Assembly (NCBI RefSeq): GCF_009725985.1
Contig: NZ_RCNR01000008.1
Coordinates: 1 to 64,000 of the forward strand
DNA: 64,000 bases
Direction of reading: 5' to 3'
Origin: Zobellia amurskyensis
GTDB lineage: Bacteria > Bacteroidota > Bacteroidia > Flavobacteriales > Flavobacteriaceae
This document shows, in pieces, positions 37,508 through 47,792 of the stretch; the stretch's first letter is position 1, and each line of letters opens with the position of its first letter. The notes under the pieces are model-generated. The model did not search any database and had not been told where the DNA came from. It was given only the letters and a program-made list of their open reading frames with translations. The position numbers were made by a program, and so were the translations under genes.

Positions 37508-38263
37508 ATGCAGCAACTTAACTGCTGCGTACTAGTCCCCACATACAATAATGGCGGCACACTAAAGCGAGTGCTCGATAGTATTTTAGAACGGACCAAT
37601 TCCATCATTGTTATAAACGATGGAGCTACGGACAATACATCCAAAATCCTACAAGATTATCCAACAATAGAGCAAATTCATTTACCCGAAAACAAAGGTA
37701 AGGGCAATGCGCTTCAAGTAGGTTTTAAGGCTGCTATTTCCCATGGTTACGATTACGCGATAACCATTGATTCTGATGGGCAACATTTTCCTGAAGACCT
37801 TTCCGTATTCTTAGACGAATTACAAAAAGAAGATACCCCCAACGTTCTGTACATTGGTTCACGAAACATGGAGCAAGAGGACGTACCCGGAAAAAGTAGT
37901 TTTGGGAATAAATTCTCTAACTTTTGGTTTTGGTTTGAAACGGGCACTAAGTTACAAGATACACAGTGTGGTTACCGCCTTTACCCTTTAAATCAACTAA
38001 AGGATTTAAAATTTTACACCCCTAAGTTCGAGTTTGAGATAGAGGTTATCGTACGTTTGGCTTGGGAAGGAACATTGGTTAAAAACGTTCCCGTGCGTAT
38101 CTTATACGATGAAACGGAAAGGGTGTCCCATTTTAGGACGGTACCCGATTTTACGCGGATAAGCATACTAAACACATGGCTTGTTATCATTACCATCTTC
38201 TATATCAAACCCCGTAATTTCATTCGGAAAATAAAAAAAAAGGATTTAAAAAATTCTTGTTAG
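37508..38263 (+). CDS. Family 2 glycosyltransferase (dolichol-phosphate-mannose synthase-like)
   Basis: A 251-residue cytosolic-face transferase. CCVLVPTYNNGGTLKRVLDSIL begins the GT2 fold and TIDSDGQHFPEDL has the DxD-type metal motif. I chose the ATG at 37508, since the fold begins just after it; a TTG at 37448 would add 20 residues. It overlaps the DUF2062 gene by 7 nt. GT2 plus DUF2062 pairs are common in aryl-polyene loci. Confidence 0.88.
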   Translation: MQQLNCCVLVPTYNNGGTLKRVLDSILERTNSIIVINDGATDNTSKILQDYPTIEQIHLPENKGKGNALQVGFKAAISHGYDYAITIDSDGQHFPEDLSVFLDELQKEDTPNVLYIGSRNMEQEDVPGKSSFGNKFSNFWFWFETGTKLQDTQCGYRLYPLNQLKDLKFYTPKFEFEIEVIVRLAWEGTLVKNVPVRILYDETERVSHFRTVPDFTRISILNTWLVIITIFYIKPRNFIRKIKKKDLKNSC

Positions 38264-38676
38264 AAGACCTGTTGCGTAGTGATGACAGCCCAAAAACAAA
38301 GGCCCTGTCTATAGCTCTGGGTGTTTTCTTGGGGATTGCCCCATTCTGGGGTTTTCAAACTATACTTGTTTTCACCTTGGCCACGGTATTTGGGCTTAAC
38401 AAGGCTATCACCTTTGCCTTTTCAAATATTAGTCTACCTCCTTTAATTCCATTTATCATCTATTTTAGTATAAAAATAGGCGTATTAATAACGGGTGAAG
38501 ATGTTTCTTTTTCCATGGAGAATATGACCGAAAATTTTGGAATGCTTCAAAACCTGAAAACCTATCTTATTGGCAGTTTTGCTCTAGCCATTATGTCCGC
38601 CTTATTTTTTGGCGTTATAGGGTACCTAACACTTGTTTTCTTAGGAAAGAAAAAAATAGCTGTAGACAATGGGTGA
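38257..38676 (+). CDS. DUF2062 membrane protein (TTG start)
   Basis: A 139-residue protein with three hydrophobic segments. DDSPKTKALSIALGVFLGIAPFWGFQT is the DUF2062 signature. The only plausible start is TTG 38257, inside the end of the glycosyltransferase gene. It overlaps the next gene by 8 nt. Function of the domain is unknown; it is often linked to GT2 proteins. Confidence 0.88.
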   Translation: MLEDLLRSDDSPKTKALSIALGVFLGIAPFWGFQTILVFTLATVFGLNKAITFAFSNISLPPLIPFIIYFSIKIGVLITGEDVSFSMENMTENFGMLQNLKTYLIGSFALAIMSALFFGVIGYLTLVFLGKKKIAVDNG

Positions 38677-41600
38677 TTTCTTCTTTAAAGTATATCGACT
38701 CATTGCCCGGAAAAGACTGTTAGCTTTATCTGTCTTTCTACTAGTGGTCATTGGCCTATCGGCATTAGTCTCTAGAATTCAGTTTGAAGATGATATTACT
38801 TCCTTAATTCCTGCAAACGAAGAAGCGCAACGAGTTCAAAAGGTTTTAAAATCGATTACGTTTACCGATAAGATCATCATCAGCATACAAAAAGATGAGA
38901 AAGGCAGCGTTAAAGACCTTACTCAGTATGCAAAGGACCTTCTAGACAGTTTAGAACAAAATCAGTCCGAATTCATTAAAAATGTACAGGGCAGGGTAAA
39001 TTCTGATGACGTTCCCAAAACCCTGGATTTAGTCTATGATAACCTTCCCCTTTTTTTAGAATCTACGGACTATCCTAAAATTACCGAGAAAATAAACTCG
39101 GACAGTATTAACAAAATCACTGCCGAAAATTATCGCACCCTTATCTCACCATCAGGCATTGTAGCTAAAAAGACTATAATTAAAGACCCTTTAAGGCTTT
39201 CTTTCATTGCCCTTAAAAGGTTACAGGAATTAGGTGTAGGCGATGATTTTAAATTGAAAAACGGGTTTCTGGTAGACCAAAAGGAAGAAAATATCCTTCT
39301 TTTCCTAACCCCTACCTATGGCTCTAACGAAACCGACAAGAATCTACCTTTTTCCAACGCGCTTTACGATTTACAAAGCAAATTGAACGAAACGTATGCC
39401 AATAAGGTGCACAGTGAATATTATGGGGCTGCCCTTGTTGCCGTAGCTAATGCGAAACAGATCAGAAGCGACATTCAGTTCACGGTTAGCATTGCCATGA
39501 CCTTGCTCATCATTATTCTAATGCTCTTTTACCGGAAGCTGGCATTACCTTTTATTCTTTTTTCACCCACACTGGTGGGCGCCCTATTGTCCATTGCTTT
39601 TTTGTGTATCCTTCGTGAAAAAATTTCTGCCATTTCGTTGGGAATTGGATCCGTACTTTTAGGTGTCACACTAGATTATGCCCTGCACATACTAACACAT
39701 ATCCGAAACGGGAACGGCGCGGAAAGCTTGTACAAAGAAGTAGCGCCGTCTATATTAATGAGCAGTCTTACCACAGCTTCTGCTTTTCTATGCCTACTAT
39801 TTCTAGAATCGCAAGCGCTTCAAGATCTTGGTATTTTTGCAGCAGTAAGTGTTCTTGGGGCATCGGTCTTTGCTTTATTATTCATTCCGCAGGTTTATTC
39901 GGCCAAGAAAGTGGTGAGTTCTAGACGTACAATTCTAGACCGCATAGCATCTTTTGATTTTCATCAATCCAAATGGGCTATTATAGGCCTTGTACTTTTT
40001 TCGGTCATTAGCATTTTTACCTACAACAAAGTTGTTTTCAACAAGGATATTGCTAGGTTAAATTATGAAACCGAGGTACTGCGAGATGCGCGAAAACGAT
40101 TGGAAACCCTAACGGATATTAGTTCAAAATCTATTTACCTATCTACATACGGTAATGACACCCAGACCGTCCTTGCACAGAACGATTCGCTTTACAATCA
40201 ATTAAAGAACCTTGAAGAGAACAATAAAATTCTAAGCTTTAGTTCTGTTGGCGGGCTCATACGAGCAAAAGAAACTCAGCAGGAAAAAATTAGAATGTGG
40301 AAGGATTTCTGGACCTCTTCTAAAATTGAGACCACCAAAGCAAACCTTATTGAAAGTAGTAAAGAATTCGGTTTTAAACCATCTACATTCAATACGTTTT
40401 ACGACCTTCTAAACACCGATTTCAAACCTTTGGAGGTGACTGATTTTGAACCTATAAAATCGTTTTCTCTGGATGACTACATTGTTCACGACGATAACGG
40501 AACCACCATTACCTCTCTCGTAAAAGTAGATGATGACCATATTGATGCCATACGCGAAAGCTTTGAAGGCTCGCCCAACACCTTGCTTATCGACCGTCAA
40601 CAGGTAAACGAGACATTTTTAGGGAATTTAAAGAACGACTTTAATAGCCTAATTGGCTACTCACTTATAGTTGTACTGTTCATTTTACTGCTATTTTACC
40701 GCAGTCTTTCGTTAACTGTCGTAACTAGCATACCTATCTTTCTCACTTGGTTTTTAACCGTGGGCATCATGGGCCTTTTCCATATTGAATTCAATATTTT
40801 CAACATCATCATCTGTAGCTTTATTTTTGGACTTGGGGTTGATTATAGCATCTTTATCACCAACGGATTACTTACCGAATACCGAACTGGAGAAAATGTA
40901 CTCCACACCCATAAAACTTCCATTTTACTATCGGTTATTACCACAATTGCCGGTGTGGGAGTCTTGATTTTCGCAAAACACCCTGTCTTATATACCATTT
41001 CCACGGTGTCGTTAATAGGCATTCTATCAGCTGCTTTCGTAGCATTTACGGTTCAACCTTTATTATTCAAGCTTTTTATTGGCAGTGCGGATAAACGCCC
41101 TATTTCGGTTCGGTATTTTATACATTCGGTATTGTCTTTTGGTTATTTTGGTACGGGTGGGTTTTTACATTCCATTTACGGAGTGCTTAAGTTAAAACTC
41201 TCGCCAATGAGTCAGAAGAAAGAAAATTTAGGCTTTCATAAATCGGTTTCAAAATTGATGGGTTCAGTTCTATATACCAATCCTTTTGTATCCAAAGAAA
41301 TAAGAAACCCATATAACGAGACTTTTGAAAAGCCCGTGATGATTATTGCCAACCATACCAGCTTTTTAGATATTCTGGCCATTGGTATGTTGCACCCCAA
41401 AATTATATTCTTGGTGAATGACTGGGTTTATAACTCTCCCGTATTTGGTAGTGCCGCAAAACTGGCAGGGGCCTATCCGGTTTCCGGAGGTATTGAAAAT
41501 GGTGAAGCTTTACTAAAAGAAAAAGTTGTCCAAGGATTTAGTATAATTGCTTTTCCGGAAGGTACGCGTTCATCAACCAATAAAATTAAACGTTTTCATA

Positions 41601-42355
41601 AAGGAGCTTTTTATCTGGCCCAGCAGTTTGAACTGGATATTCTTCCGGTACTTATCCATGGAAATTCAGAAGTTTTACCTAAAGGGAGTTTTATCATTCG
41701 TGATGGAAAAATCACCATAGAACTTTTACCGAAAATTAATGCCCACGATACTAAATATGGTAAAAACTATAGTGAGCGGGCCAAGCAGTTAGGAGCGTAT
41801 TTCAGAAATGAATTCAGAAGGCTTAGAAATGAGATTGAAGATGAGGACTATTGGACCAAAACACTTTTGGAAAACTACAGGTATAAGGGCGATACCATTT
41901 ACAAAGCGGTAAAGCTAGATTTAGAAACCAACAGAAAAACGTACTATTCCCTGCTTGAAAAAATTGGCCAAAAAAGTAAAATTATTCATCTGTCCAAAGA
42001 TTTTGGGCAACTGGACCTCCTCCTTGCTTTGGATTCAATTGACAGAAGAATTACAATAAACACATCAAATAAAGAAGCTGGGGTTTTGCTCAAGAATAAT
42101 TTTCTTACCAAAAATTATAGTAAAATAGAAGTTACCGAAACTATTGCCCAAGCATTTAAAACCGAAGCTGATGTTTTATTAATCGACATGGAAATGGATG
42201 TTCAGCAAATTACCCAACAGATGGGTGATGACATTGAAACCGTGATTTTATTAAAAAAAGCACAGCAAATAGAATTAGCACCCCTAGAAGTATTAGGTTT
42301 CTTTACTAGCGAACAAAATGATAACTTTAGGCTACTCAAAAAGAAGCGTAATTAA
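38669..42355 (+). CDS. MMPL/RND exporter fused to a PlsC acyltransferase and a C-terminal Rossmann-like domain
   Basis: A 1228-residue protein. Residues about 1-820 are a complete MMPL-type RND exporter: two sets of one plus five helices (15-35, 265-420, 435-455 and 665-810) with periplasmic domains between. From about residue 870 a PlsC-type 1-acylglycerol-phosphate acyltransferase follows, with NHTSFLDI (HX4D) near 893 and FPEGTRSS near 960. The last 170 residues (YKGDTIYKAVKLDLETNRKTYY onward) look like a class I methyltransferase fold, but the Gly-rich SAM loop is replaced by IIHLSKDFGQLDLL. It probably exports the pigment and may acylate a precursor in the same polypeptide. Confidence 0.9.
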   Translation: MGDFFFKVYRLIARKRLLALSVFLLVVIGLSALVSRIQFEDDITSLIPANEEAQRVQKVLKSITFTDKIIISIQKDEKGSVKDLTQYAKDLLDSLEQNQSEFIKNVQGRVNSDDVPKTLDLVYDNLPLFLESTDYPKITEKINSDSINKITAENYRTLISPSGIVAKKTIIKDPLRLSFIALKRLQELGVGDDFKLKNGFLVDQKEENILLFLTPTYGSNETDKNLPFSNALYDLQSKLNETYANKVHSEYYGAALVAVANAKQIRSDIQFTVSIAMTLLIIILMLFYRKLALPFILFSPTLVGALLSIAFLCILREKISAISLGIGSVLLGVTLDYALHILTHIRNGNGAESLYKEVAPSILMSSLTTASAFLCLLFLESQALQDLGIFAAVSVLGASVFALLFIPQVYSAKKVVSSRRTILDRIASFDFHQSKWAIIGLVLFSVISIFTYNKVVFNKDIARLNYETEVLRDARKRLETLTDISSKSIYLSTYGNDTQTVLAQNDSLYNQLKNLEENNKILSFSSVGGLIRAKETQQEKIRMWKDFWTSSKIETTKANLIESSKEFGFKPSTFNTFYDLLNTDFKPLEVTDFEPIKSFSLDDYIVHDDNGTTITSLVKVDDDHIDAIRESFEGSPNTLLIDRQQVNETFLGNLKNDFNSLIGYSLIVVLFILLLFYRSLSLTVVTSIPIFLTWFLTVGIMGLFHIEFNIFNIIICSFIFGLGVDYSIFITNGLLTEYRTGENVLHTHKTSILLSVITTIAGVGVLIFAKHPVLYTISTVSLIGILSAAFVAFTVQPLLFKLFIGSADKRPISVRYFIHSVLSFGYFGTGGFLHSIYGVLKLKLSPMSQKKENLGFHKSVSKLMGSVLYTNPFVSKEIRNPYNETFEKPVMIIANHTSFLDILAIGMLHPKIIFLVNDWVYNSPVFGSAAKLAGAYPVSGGIENGEALLKEKVVQGFSIIAFPEGTRSSTNKIKRFHKGAFYLAQQFELDILPVLIHGNSEVLPKGSFIIRDGKITIELLPKINAHDTKYGKNYSERAKQLGAYFRNEFRRLRNEIEDEDYWTKTLLENYRYKGDTIYKAVKLDLETNRKTYYSLLEKIGQKSKIIHLSKDFGQLDLLLALDSIDRRITINTSNKEAGVLLKNNFLTKNYSKIEVTETIAQAFKTEADVLLIDMEMDVQQITQQMGDDIETVILLKKAQQIELAPLEVLGFFTSEQNDNFRLLKKKRN

Positions 42356-43902
42356 TGAAAGAGCATTATGATGTAGTGGTAGTGGGCAGTGGTATGGGCG
42401 GTCTTGTATCGGCTATTATCATGGCACGCGAAGGTAAGAGTGTCTGTGTACTGGAAAAAAACAATCAGTATGGAGGCAACTTGCAAACCTTTGTACGTGA
42501 GCGTACCATTTTTGATACAGGTGTTCATTATTTAGGCGGATTGGAAAAAGGCCAGAACCTCTATCGCTATTTTGAGTATCTTGACATCCTAGACGGACTA
42601 CACCTTACCCGATTGGATGAGGATGGTTTTGACCTGATTACTTTTGATGGTGATAACAAAGAGTACCCGCACGCACAAGGATATCAAAATTTTGAGCGTA
42701 GACTATTAGAAGAATTTCCAGATGAGAAAGAAGGCATTCTTCAATATTGCGAAAAACTCCAAGAAACTTGCGGAAAGTTTCCACTTTACAATTTAAAACT
42801 CGGCAAGCCGTATCATGACGATACAGAACTTTTTACGTTACCGGCCAAACAATATATAGATTCCATTACCACCAACGAAAAATTGCGTGCCGTACTTGCC
42901 GGATCCAACCTTTTGTATGCCGGTGAACCGGACAAAACACCTTTTTACGTACATGCGCTTTCCATAAACTCATACATTCAAAGTTCGTACAGATGTGCCG
43001 ATGGTGGCAGCCAGATTACCAAATTGCTCATAAAGCGGTTAAAAGAAAGCGGAGGCGAAACCTATAAACATAGTGAAGTAACCCAATTTAATGTTGAGGC
43101 CCATAAGGTTATTTCGGTCGTGACCAAAAAAGGAGACACTGTAAAAGGTGACCTCTTTATTTCCAATATAGAGCCTAAGCTTACCATAGATATGGTAGGC
43201 CAAGAAAATTTTAGGAAGTCATACGCCAACCGTATAAAAAGTATTGACAGTACCATTTCCGCTTTTAGCATTCACATTGTGCTAAAACCCGATACGTTCA
43301 AATACCTTAATCATAATTATTACCATTTTAAAGATTACAACGCGGTATGGAACTCGGCGAACTACACCCAGGAATCATGGCCAGAAGCCTACATGGTATC
43401 CATGGGAACACGCAAAAACCAAGGTGAATGGGCAGACCAATTAACAGCCATTACCTATATGCGCTATGAAGAGCTAGAACCTTGGTCCGGAACTTTCAAT
43501 ACCGTAGCACAAAAAAACAATAGAGGCGAGACTTACGAAGATTTCAAACAGACCAAAATAAACGCATTTTTAACAGCTCTGGAAAAAAAGTTCCCTACCA
43601 TTCGCCAGTGCGTCCAATCGGTACATACATCTACCCCATTATCATACAGAGATTATATTGGAAGTAACGAAGGCTCTATGTATGGTTATGCCAAGGATTA
43701 CAATACGCCTCTTAAGACCTTTATTTCGCCAAGGACGAAAGTAAAAAACCTATTTTTTACGGGCCAAAGTATAAATATGCATGGTATTTTAGGAGTAACC
43801 ATCAGTAGTGTAGTTACCTGTTCAGAAATCTTGGGCAGTGAATATTTGTTAGATAAAATTACCAAAGGAAGTACAAAGACCAACGAAAAAATAGATGCAT
43901 AA
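42355..43902 (+). CDS. FAD-dependent desaturase/isomerase (CrtI/CrtISO-like)
   Basis: A 515-residue flavoprotein. VVVGSGMGGLVSAIIMAREGKSVCVLEKN (7-35) is the dinucleotide-binding motif, and GILGVTISSVVTC near the C-terminus is as in phytoene desaturases and carotenoid isomerases. The start shares one base with the previous stop (TAATG). In this cluster it could set the geometry or oxidation state of the polyene chain. Confidence 0.88.
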   Translation: MKEHYDVVVVGSGMGGLVSAIIMAREGKSVCVLEKNNQYGGNLQTFVRERTIFDTGVHYLGGLEKGQNLYRYFEYLDILDGLHLTRLDEDGFDLITFDGDNKEYPHAQGYQNFERRLLEEFPDEKEGILQYCEKLQETCGKFPLYNLKLGKPYHDDTELFTLPAKQYIDSITTNEKLRAVLAGSNLLYAGEPDKTPFYVHALSINSYIQSSYRCADGGSQITKLLIKRLKESGGETYKHSEVTQFNVEAHKVISVVTKKGDTVKGDLFISNIEPKLTIDMVGQENFRKSYANRIKSIDSTISAFSIHIVLKPDTFKYLNHNYYHFKDYNAVWNSANYTQESWPEAYMVSMGTRKNQGEWADQLTAITYMRYEELEPWSGTFNTVAQKNNRGETYEDFKQTKINAFLTALEKKFPTIRQCVQSVHTSTPLSYRDYIGSNEGSMYGYAKDYNTPLKTFISPRTKVKNLFFTGQSINMHGILGVTISSVVTCSEILGSEYLLDKITKGSTKTNEKIDA

Positions 43903-44783
43903 TGGGACAGTTTAAAACAACTCCAGTAGAACGAGTAGAAAACATCTCAAAAGCGGACTTTATAAAAAACTACTACAAACCGCAAAAGCCTGTCTTGATT
44001 ACAGGGTTGACCAAAGATTGGCCGGCTTACGAGAAGTGGAAGCTTGATTATGTTCAGGAACGCGCGGGAGACCAAATTGTGCCTTTATACAACAACGAAC
44101 CTGCCAAAGACAAGCAAAGTGTTTATGCCCCGGTAAAGGAAATGAAGCTGAGCGAATACATTCAGATTTTAAAAACTGAACCAACGGACCTTCGGATTTT
44201 CTTTTATAATATCCTAAAGGAAATGCCCGAATTGCTCAAAGACTTTGAATACCCGGATATTGGCTTAAAATTCTTTAAAAAACTACCGGCACTCTTCTTT
44301 GGCGGAGGCAGGTCTAAAGTATTCATGCATTATGATATTGATTTGCCCGATAGTATGCATTTTCATTTTGATGGGGATAAAGTCGTTAATCTTTTCTCCC
44401 CAGAACAAACACAATATTTATACAAGGTTCCTTTTTCCATTCATAATATTGAAAGTATAGATATGGACAATCCGGATTTTCAGAAATTCCCTGCGCTTCA
44501 ATATGCAGAAGGTATCCGTGCCGAAATGAAACATGGCGATGCTCTCTACATGCCTAGTGGTTACTGGCACTCTATCCGGTATTTGAACGGTGGGTTTTCC
44601 ATGACGCTACGTGCGTTACCCAGGCACCCAGGGCGTTTTGCCAATATGCTTTATAACGTCATGATTATGAGACATATTGACAATATTACCCGAAAATACC
44701 GTGGTCAAAAATGGTTGGATTATAAAGACCGATGGGCCATAAAACGCACTGAAAAGAATCTAAAAGCAAAAAAACACAGCTAG
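43902..44783 (+). CDS. Cupin-like (JmjC-type) Fe(II)/2-oxoglutarate oxygenase
   Basis: A 293-residue protein with the cupin_8 pattern: KPVLITGLTKDWPAYEKW at the N-terminus, metal ligands H-x-D in FMHYDIDLP (about 143-145) and a distal His in MPSGYWHSIRYLN (about 222). It shares one base with the previous stop. A hydroxylation of the pigment or of a protein is possible; the substrate is unknown. Confidence 0.85.
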   Translation: MGQFKTTPVERVENISKADFIKNYYKPQKPVLITGLTKDWPAYEKWKLDYVQERAGDQIVPLYNNEPAKDKQSVYAPVKEMKLSEYIQILKTEPTDLRIFFYNILKEMPELLKDFEYPDIGLKFFKKLPALFFGGGRSKVFMHYDIDLPDSMHFHFDGDKVVNLFSPEQTQYLYKVPFSIHNIESIDMDNPDFQKFPALQYAEGIRAEMKHGDALYMPSGYWHSIRYLNGGFSMTLRALPRHPGRFANMLYNVMIMRHIDNITRKYRGQKWLDYKDRWAIKRTEKNLKAKKHS

Positions 44784-44832
44784 AGCACCGTACTTTTGCC
44801 AACTATTATTTCTTGTATAGCCGATTGACCTC

Positions 44833-46497
44833 ATGCCGATAAAAATCTTCCGAAACATACACGTTCTTATAGGCTTCACCCTTCTTTTGGGCTCTTGTGG
44901 TGTTTCAAAATCCTTGAAAGATTTGCCCAACATAAGCCAATACGAAGCAAATGTAACGGAGCGGCAGCAACTTACAGATTCAACATATCTACTAGGAACT
45001 AACTTCTTAACCAAAAACCAACAGGGTCTTTATGAGCTCTATGTTTCTGGAAACCCATATGAATTAGGTCTTAAAACCGGAAGCCTAACGCAAGAGCTTT
45101 TTCAGGAACAGGAACGTGTGTTCATTGAAAAAATAGATGACCTCGTACCAAAAAAAGGAAAACAAAAACTACTCAGGAAATTCTTGGCTTGGTTCAACCG
45201 AAAAATGTACAAGCATGTAGATGAGCAGTACAAAGCCGAAATTTACGGCATTTCTCAATACGCCTCCAAAGACTATGACCGCATTGCCGCTCCATACCCA
45301 CGCGTCATGTACTTTCACGGAGCGCACGATATTGGCCATGCCCTACAAGATTTAGCTTTGGTAGGTTGTTCTTCCTTTGCAGCATGGGGAGACCACACGG
45401 CAGACGGCAAACTGATTATTGGCCGTAATTTTGATTTCTATGCAGGCGATGATTTTGCCAAGAATAAGATTATTGCTTTTGTAGCCCCGGATGAAGGTCA
45501 TAAATTTATGTCCGTTACCTGGGGAGGTATGATCGGCGTAGTCTCCGGTATGAACGACCAAGGATTAACGGTGACGATTAATGCCGGAAAATCTAAATTT
45601 CCTTTGATGGCCAAAACCCCCATCTCATTGGTAACCCGAGAAATTTTACAATACGCCTCAACTATTGAGGAAGCAATAGCCATTGCCAAAAAACGGGAAG
45701 TCTTTGTTTCGGAATCTATTTTTGTGGGAAGTGCCAAGGATAAAAAAGCGGCCTTGATTGAGGTTTCTCCGCATAATTTTGGCGTCTATGAAGTAGAAAA
45801 CGGGAACCAGCTGGTTTGTTCCAATCACTTTCAGAGTGCGGCCTACGCAGATGATAAAAAGAACCAAAAGCATATTTTTGAAAGCCACTCCAAATACCGT
45901 TACGAACGTATGGAAGAGCTTTTGGAAGAAACACCCAAAGTAACCCCAGAGACCGCCGTAGACATCCTAAGGAACAAAAACGGACTAGATAACAAACGTA
46001 TTGGCTACGGCAACGAAAAAGCCTTGAACCAGATGTTAGCGCACCACGGTATTGTTTTTCAACCAGAAGACCTTATGGTTTGGGTGTCAAGCAACCCATA
46101 TCAATTGGGTGAATTTGTGGCTTATGATTTGAACGAGGTTTTTAAGAATGCCGACGAAAATCAAAAGGCGAGGCCTATTTCCATCGCAAATAAAAATATA
46201 GCACCGGACCCTTTTTTACGAACTTTGGCCTATCGTCATTATGAACGATATAGAGATTTAAGCGGTAAGGTTGCGGCTGAAGAAAAAATTGAACCATCTG
46301 TCTTATCAGAATTTATAGCGGTAAATCCCGATTTTTGGGAGGTACATTTTCTTGTAGGGCGGTACTATTACGAAAACGCGTCTTATCAAGAAGCACTTGA
46401 AGCTTTTGAAACAGCAAAGACCAAAGAAGTAACTACCGTACCAGACATGGAGGCACTTAACAAATACATTAAAAAAACCAAAAGGAAGCTCAAATAA
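44833..46497 (+). CDS. C45-family autoproteolytic acyltransferase/hydrolase, lipoprotein
   Basis: A 554-residue protein with a lipoprotein signal (LIGFTLLLGSCGVSK). The Ntn-hydrolase part has the autoproteolytic Cys in LALVGCSSFAAWGDHTADGKLIIGRNFDF near residue 180, as in acyl-CoA:6-aminopenicillanate acyltransferases. A C-terminal TPR-like tail (SYQEALEAFETAK) follows. As an envelope lipoprotein in the cluster it could acylate or de-acylate the pigment outside the inner membrane. Confidence 0.85.
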   Translation: MPIKIFRNIHVLIGFTLLLGSCGVSKSLKDLPNISQYEANVTERQQLTDSTYLLGTNFLTKNQQGLYELYVSGNPYELGLKTGSLTQELFQEQERVFIEKIDDLVPKKGKQKLLRKFLAWFNRKMYKHVDEQYKAEIYGISQYASKDYDRIAAPYPRVMYFHGAHDIGHALQDLALVGCSSFAAWGDHTADGKLIIGRNFDFYAGDDFAKNKIIAFVAPDEGHKFMSVTWGGMIGVVSGMNDQGLTVTINAGKSKFPLMAKTPISLVTREILQYASTIEEAIAIAKKREVFVSESIFVGSAKDKKAALIEVSPHNFGVYEVENGNQLVCSNHFQSAAYADDKKNQKHIFESHSKYRYERMEELLEETPKVTPETAVDILRNKNGLDNKRIGYGNEKALNQMLAHHGIVFQPEDLMVWVSSNPYQLGEFVAYDLNEVFKNADENQKARPISIANKNIAPDPFLRTLAYRHYERYRDLSGKVAAEEKIEPSVLSEFIAVNPDFWEVHFLVGRYYYENASYQEALEAFETAKTKEVTTVPDMEALNKYIKKTKRKLK

Positions 46498-47786
46498 TGA
46501 TCCCAGAAATAGAGAAAGCATCCATTCCAGAAATAAAAGCGTTCCAAGAAGATAAACTTCAAGAGCTCGTTAACTACGTTGTTGAAAAATCGCCTTACTA
46601 CAGACGTGTTTTCAGAAAATATAAAATACAAGCTGCCGATATTAAATCGCTTGAAGACCTAGCAAAGTTACCGGTGACCACTAAAGAGGAATTACAACGC
46701 TATAATGATGATTTCTTATGTGTGCCCAAATCGCAGATCATTGATTTCGTAACTACCTCGGGTACTCTGGGTGACCCTGTAATTCTTGGCCAGACAGATA
46801 AAGATTTAGACCGATTAGCGCATAACGAAGCCATTTCCTTAAGCTGTTCTGGGGTTACCGAAAATGACATTTTACAAATGACTACCACCATGGACCGCCG
46901 TTTTATGGCCGGTCTTGCCTATTTTATGGGCGTTAGAAAACTGGGAGCTGGTATTATTCGCGTGGGTGCTGGTATTCCTGAACTGCAATGGGATACCATT
47001 ATCAAATTCCAACCTACCTATCTGATTGTTGTGCCTTCTTTTTTATTGAAGTTGATTCAATATGCAGAAACGCATGATATAGACATTAATGCTTCTGGTG
47101 TAAAAGGTGCCATTTGCATTGGGGAATCTTTGCGAAACCAAGACTTCTCACTGAACGTGCTTGCTCAAAAAATAAAGGAAAAATGGAATATTGAGCTGTA
47201 TTCTACCTACGCCTCTACTGAAATGAGTACGGCTTTTGCCGAATGTTCAGAACAACAAGGAGGGCACCATCATCCGGAGCTTATTATTGCCGAGATTTTA
47301 GATGAGGATAATCAGCCCGTAGCTAATGGTCAGGAAGGAGAACTTACGATTACTACACTTGGCGTGGAGGCCATGCCCCTATTGCGTTTTAAGACAGGCG
47401 ATATTGTTGTGGCCCATACTTCGCCTTGTGCCTGTGGTAGAAATACCATGCGTTTAGGACCTGTAGTTGGCCGTAAAAAGCAAATGATAAAATACAAAGG
47501 CACCACCCTCTACCCTCCTGCAATGGACAATCTTCTGAACGATTTTGAGGAAGTGGAAGGCTATGTATTCGAGATATATCATAATGAGATTGGTACAGAT
47601 GAAATCCTTATAAAAATTGCTTCTTATTCGGCGGAACCTAAATTAATGCAGGCCATTAAAGATCATTTTAGGTCCAAGTTGCGGGTTTCTCCCAACATTG
47701 AAATTTGTCCTAATGAAGAAATTCAGAAGTTGCGGATGTCTAAACTGGGAAGGAAACCTATTAGTGTAATTGATAAGAGGCAGTAG
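46497..47786 (+). CDS. PaaK-like AMP-forming CoA/ACP ligase
   Basis: A 429-residue adenylate-forming enzyme. VTTSGTLGDPVILGQ (about 83-97) is the nucleotide loop, STYASTEMSTAFAEC and RFKTGDIV follow, and CACGRNTMRLGPVVGRKKQMIKYKG is the hinge region of phenylacetate-CoA ligases. It shares one base with the previous stop and is the last gene of the cluster. It is the likely activator of 4-coumarate made by the ammonia-lyase at the other end. Confidence 0.88.
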   Translation: MIPEIEKASIPEIKAFQEDKLQELVNYVVEKSPYYRRVFRKYKIQAADIKSLEDLAKLPVTTKEELQRYNDDFLCVPKSQIIDFVTTSGTLGDPVILGQTDKDLDRLAHNEAISLSCSGVTENDILQMTTTMDRRFMAGLAYFMGVRKLGAGIIRVGAGIPELQWDTIIKFQPTYLIVVPSFLLKLIQYAETHDIDINASGVKGAICIGESLRNQDFSLNVLAQKIKEKWNIELYSTYASTEMSTAFAECSEQQGGHHHPELIIAEILDEDNQPVANGQEGELTITTLGVEAMPLLRFKTGDIVVAHTSPCACGRNTMRLGPVVGRKKQMIKYKGTTLYPPAMDNLLNDFEEVEGYVFEIYHNEIGTDEILIKIASYSAEPKLMQAIKDHFRSKLRVSPNIEICPNEEIQKLRMSKLGRKPISVIDKRQ

Positions 47787-47792
47787 CACCTG

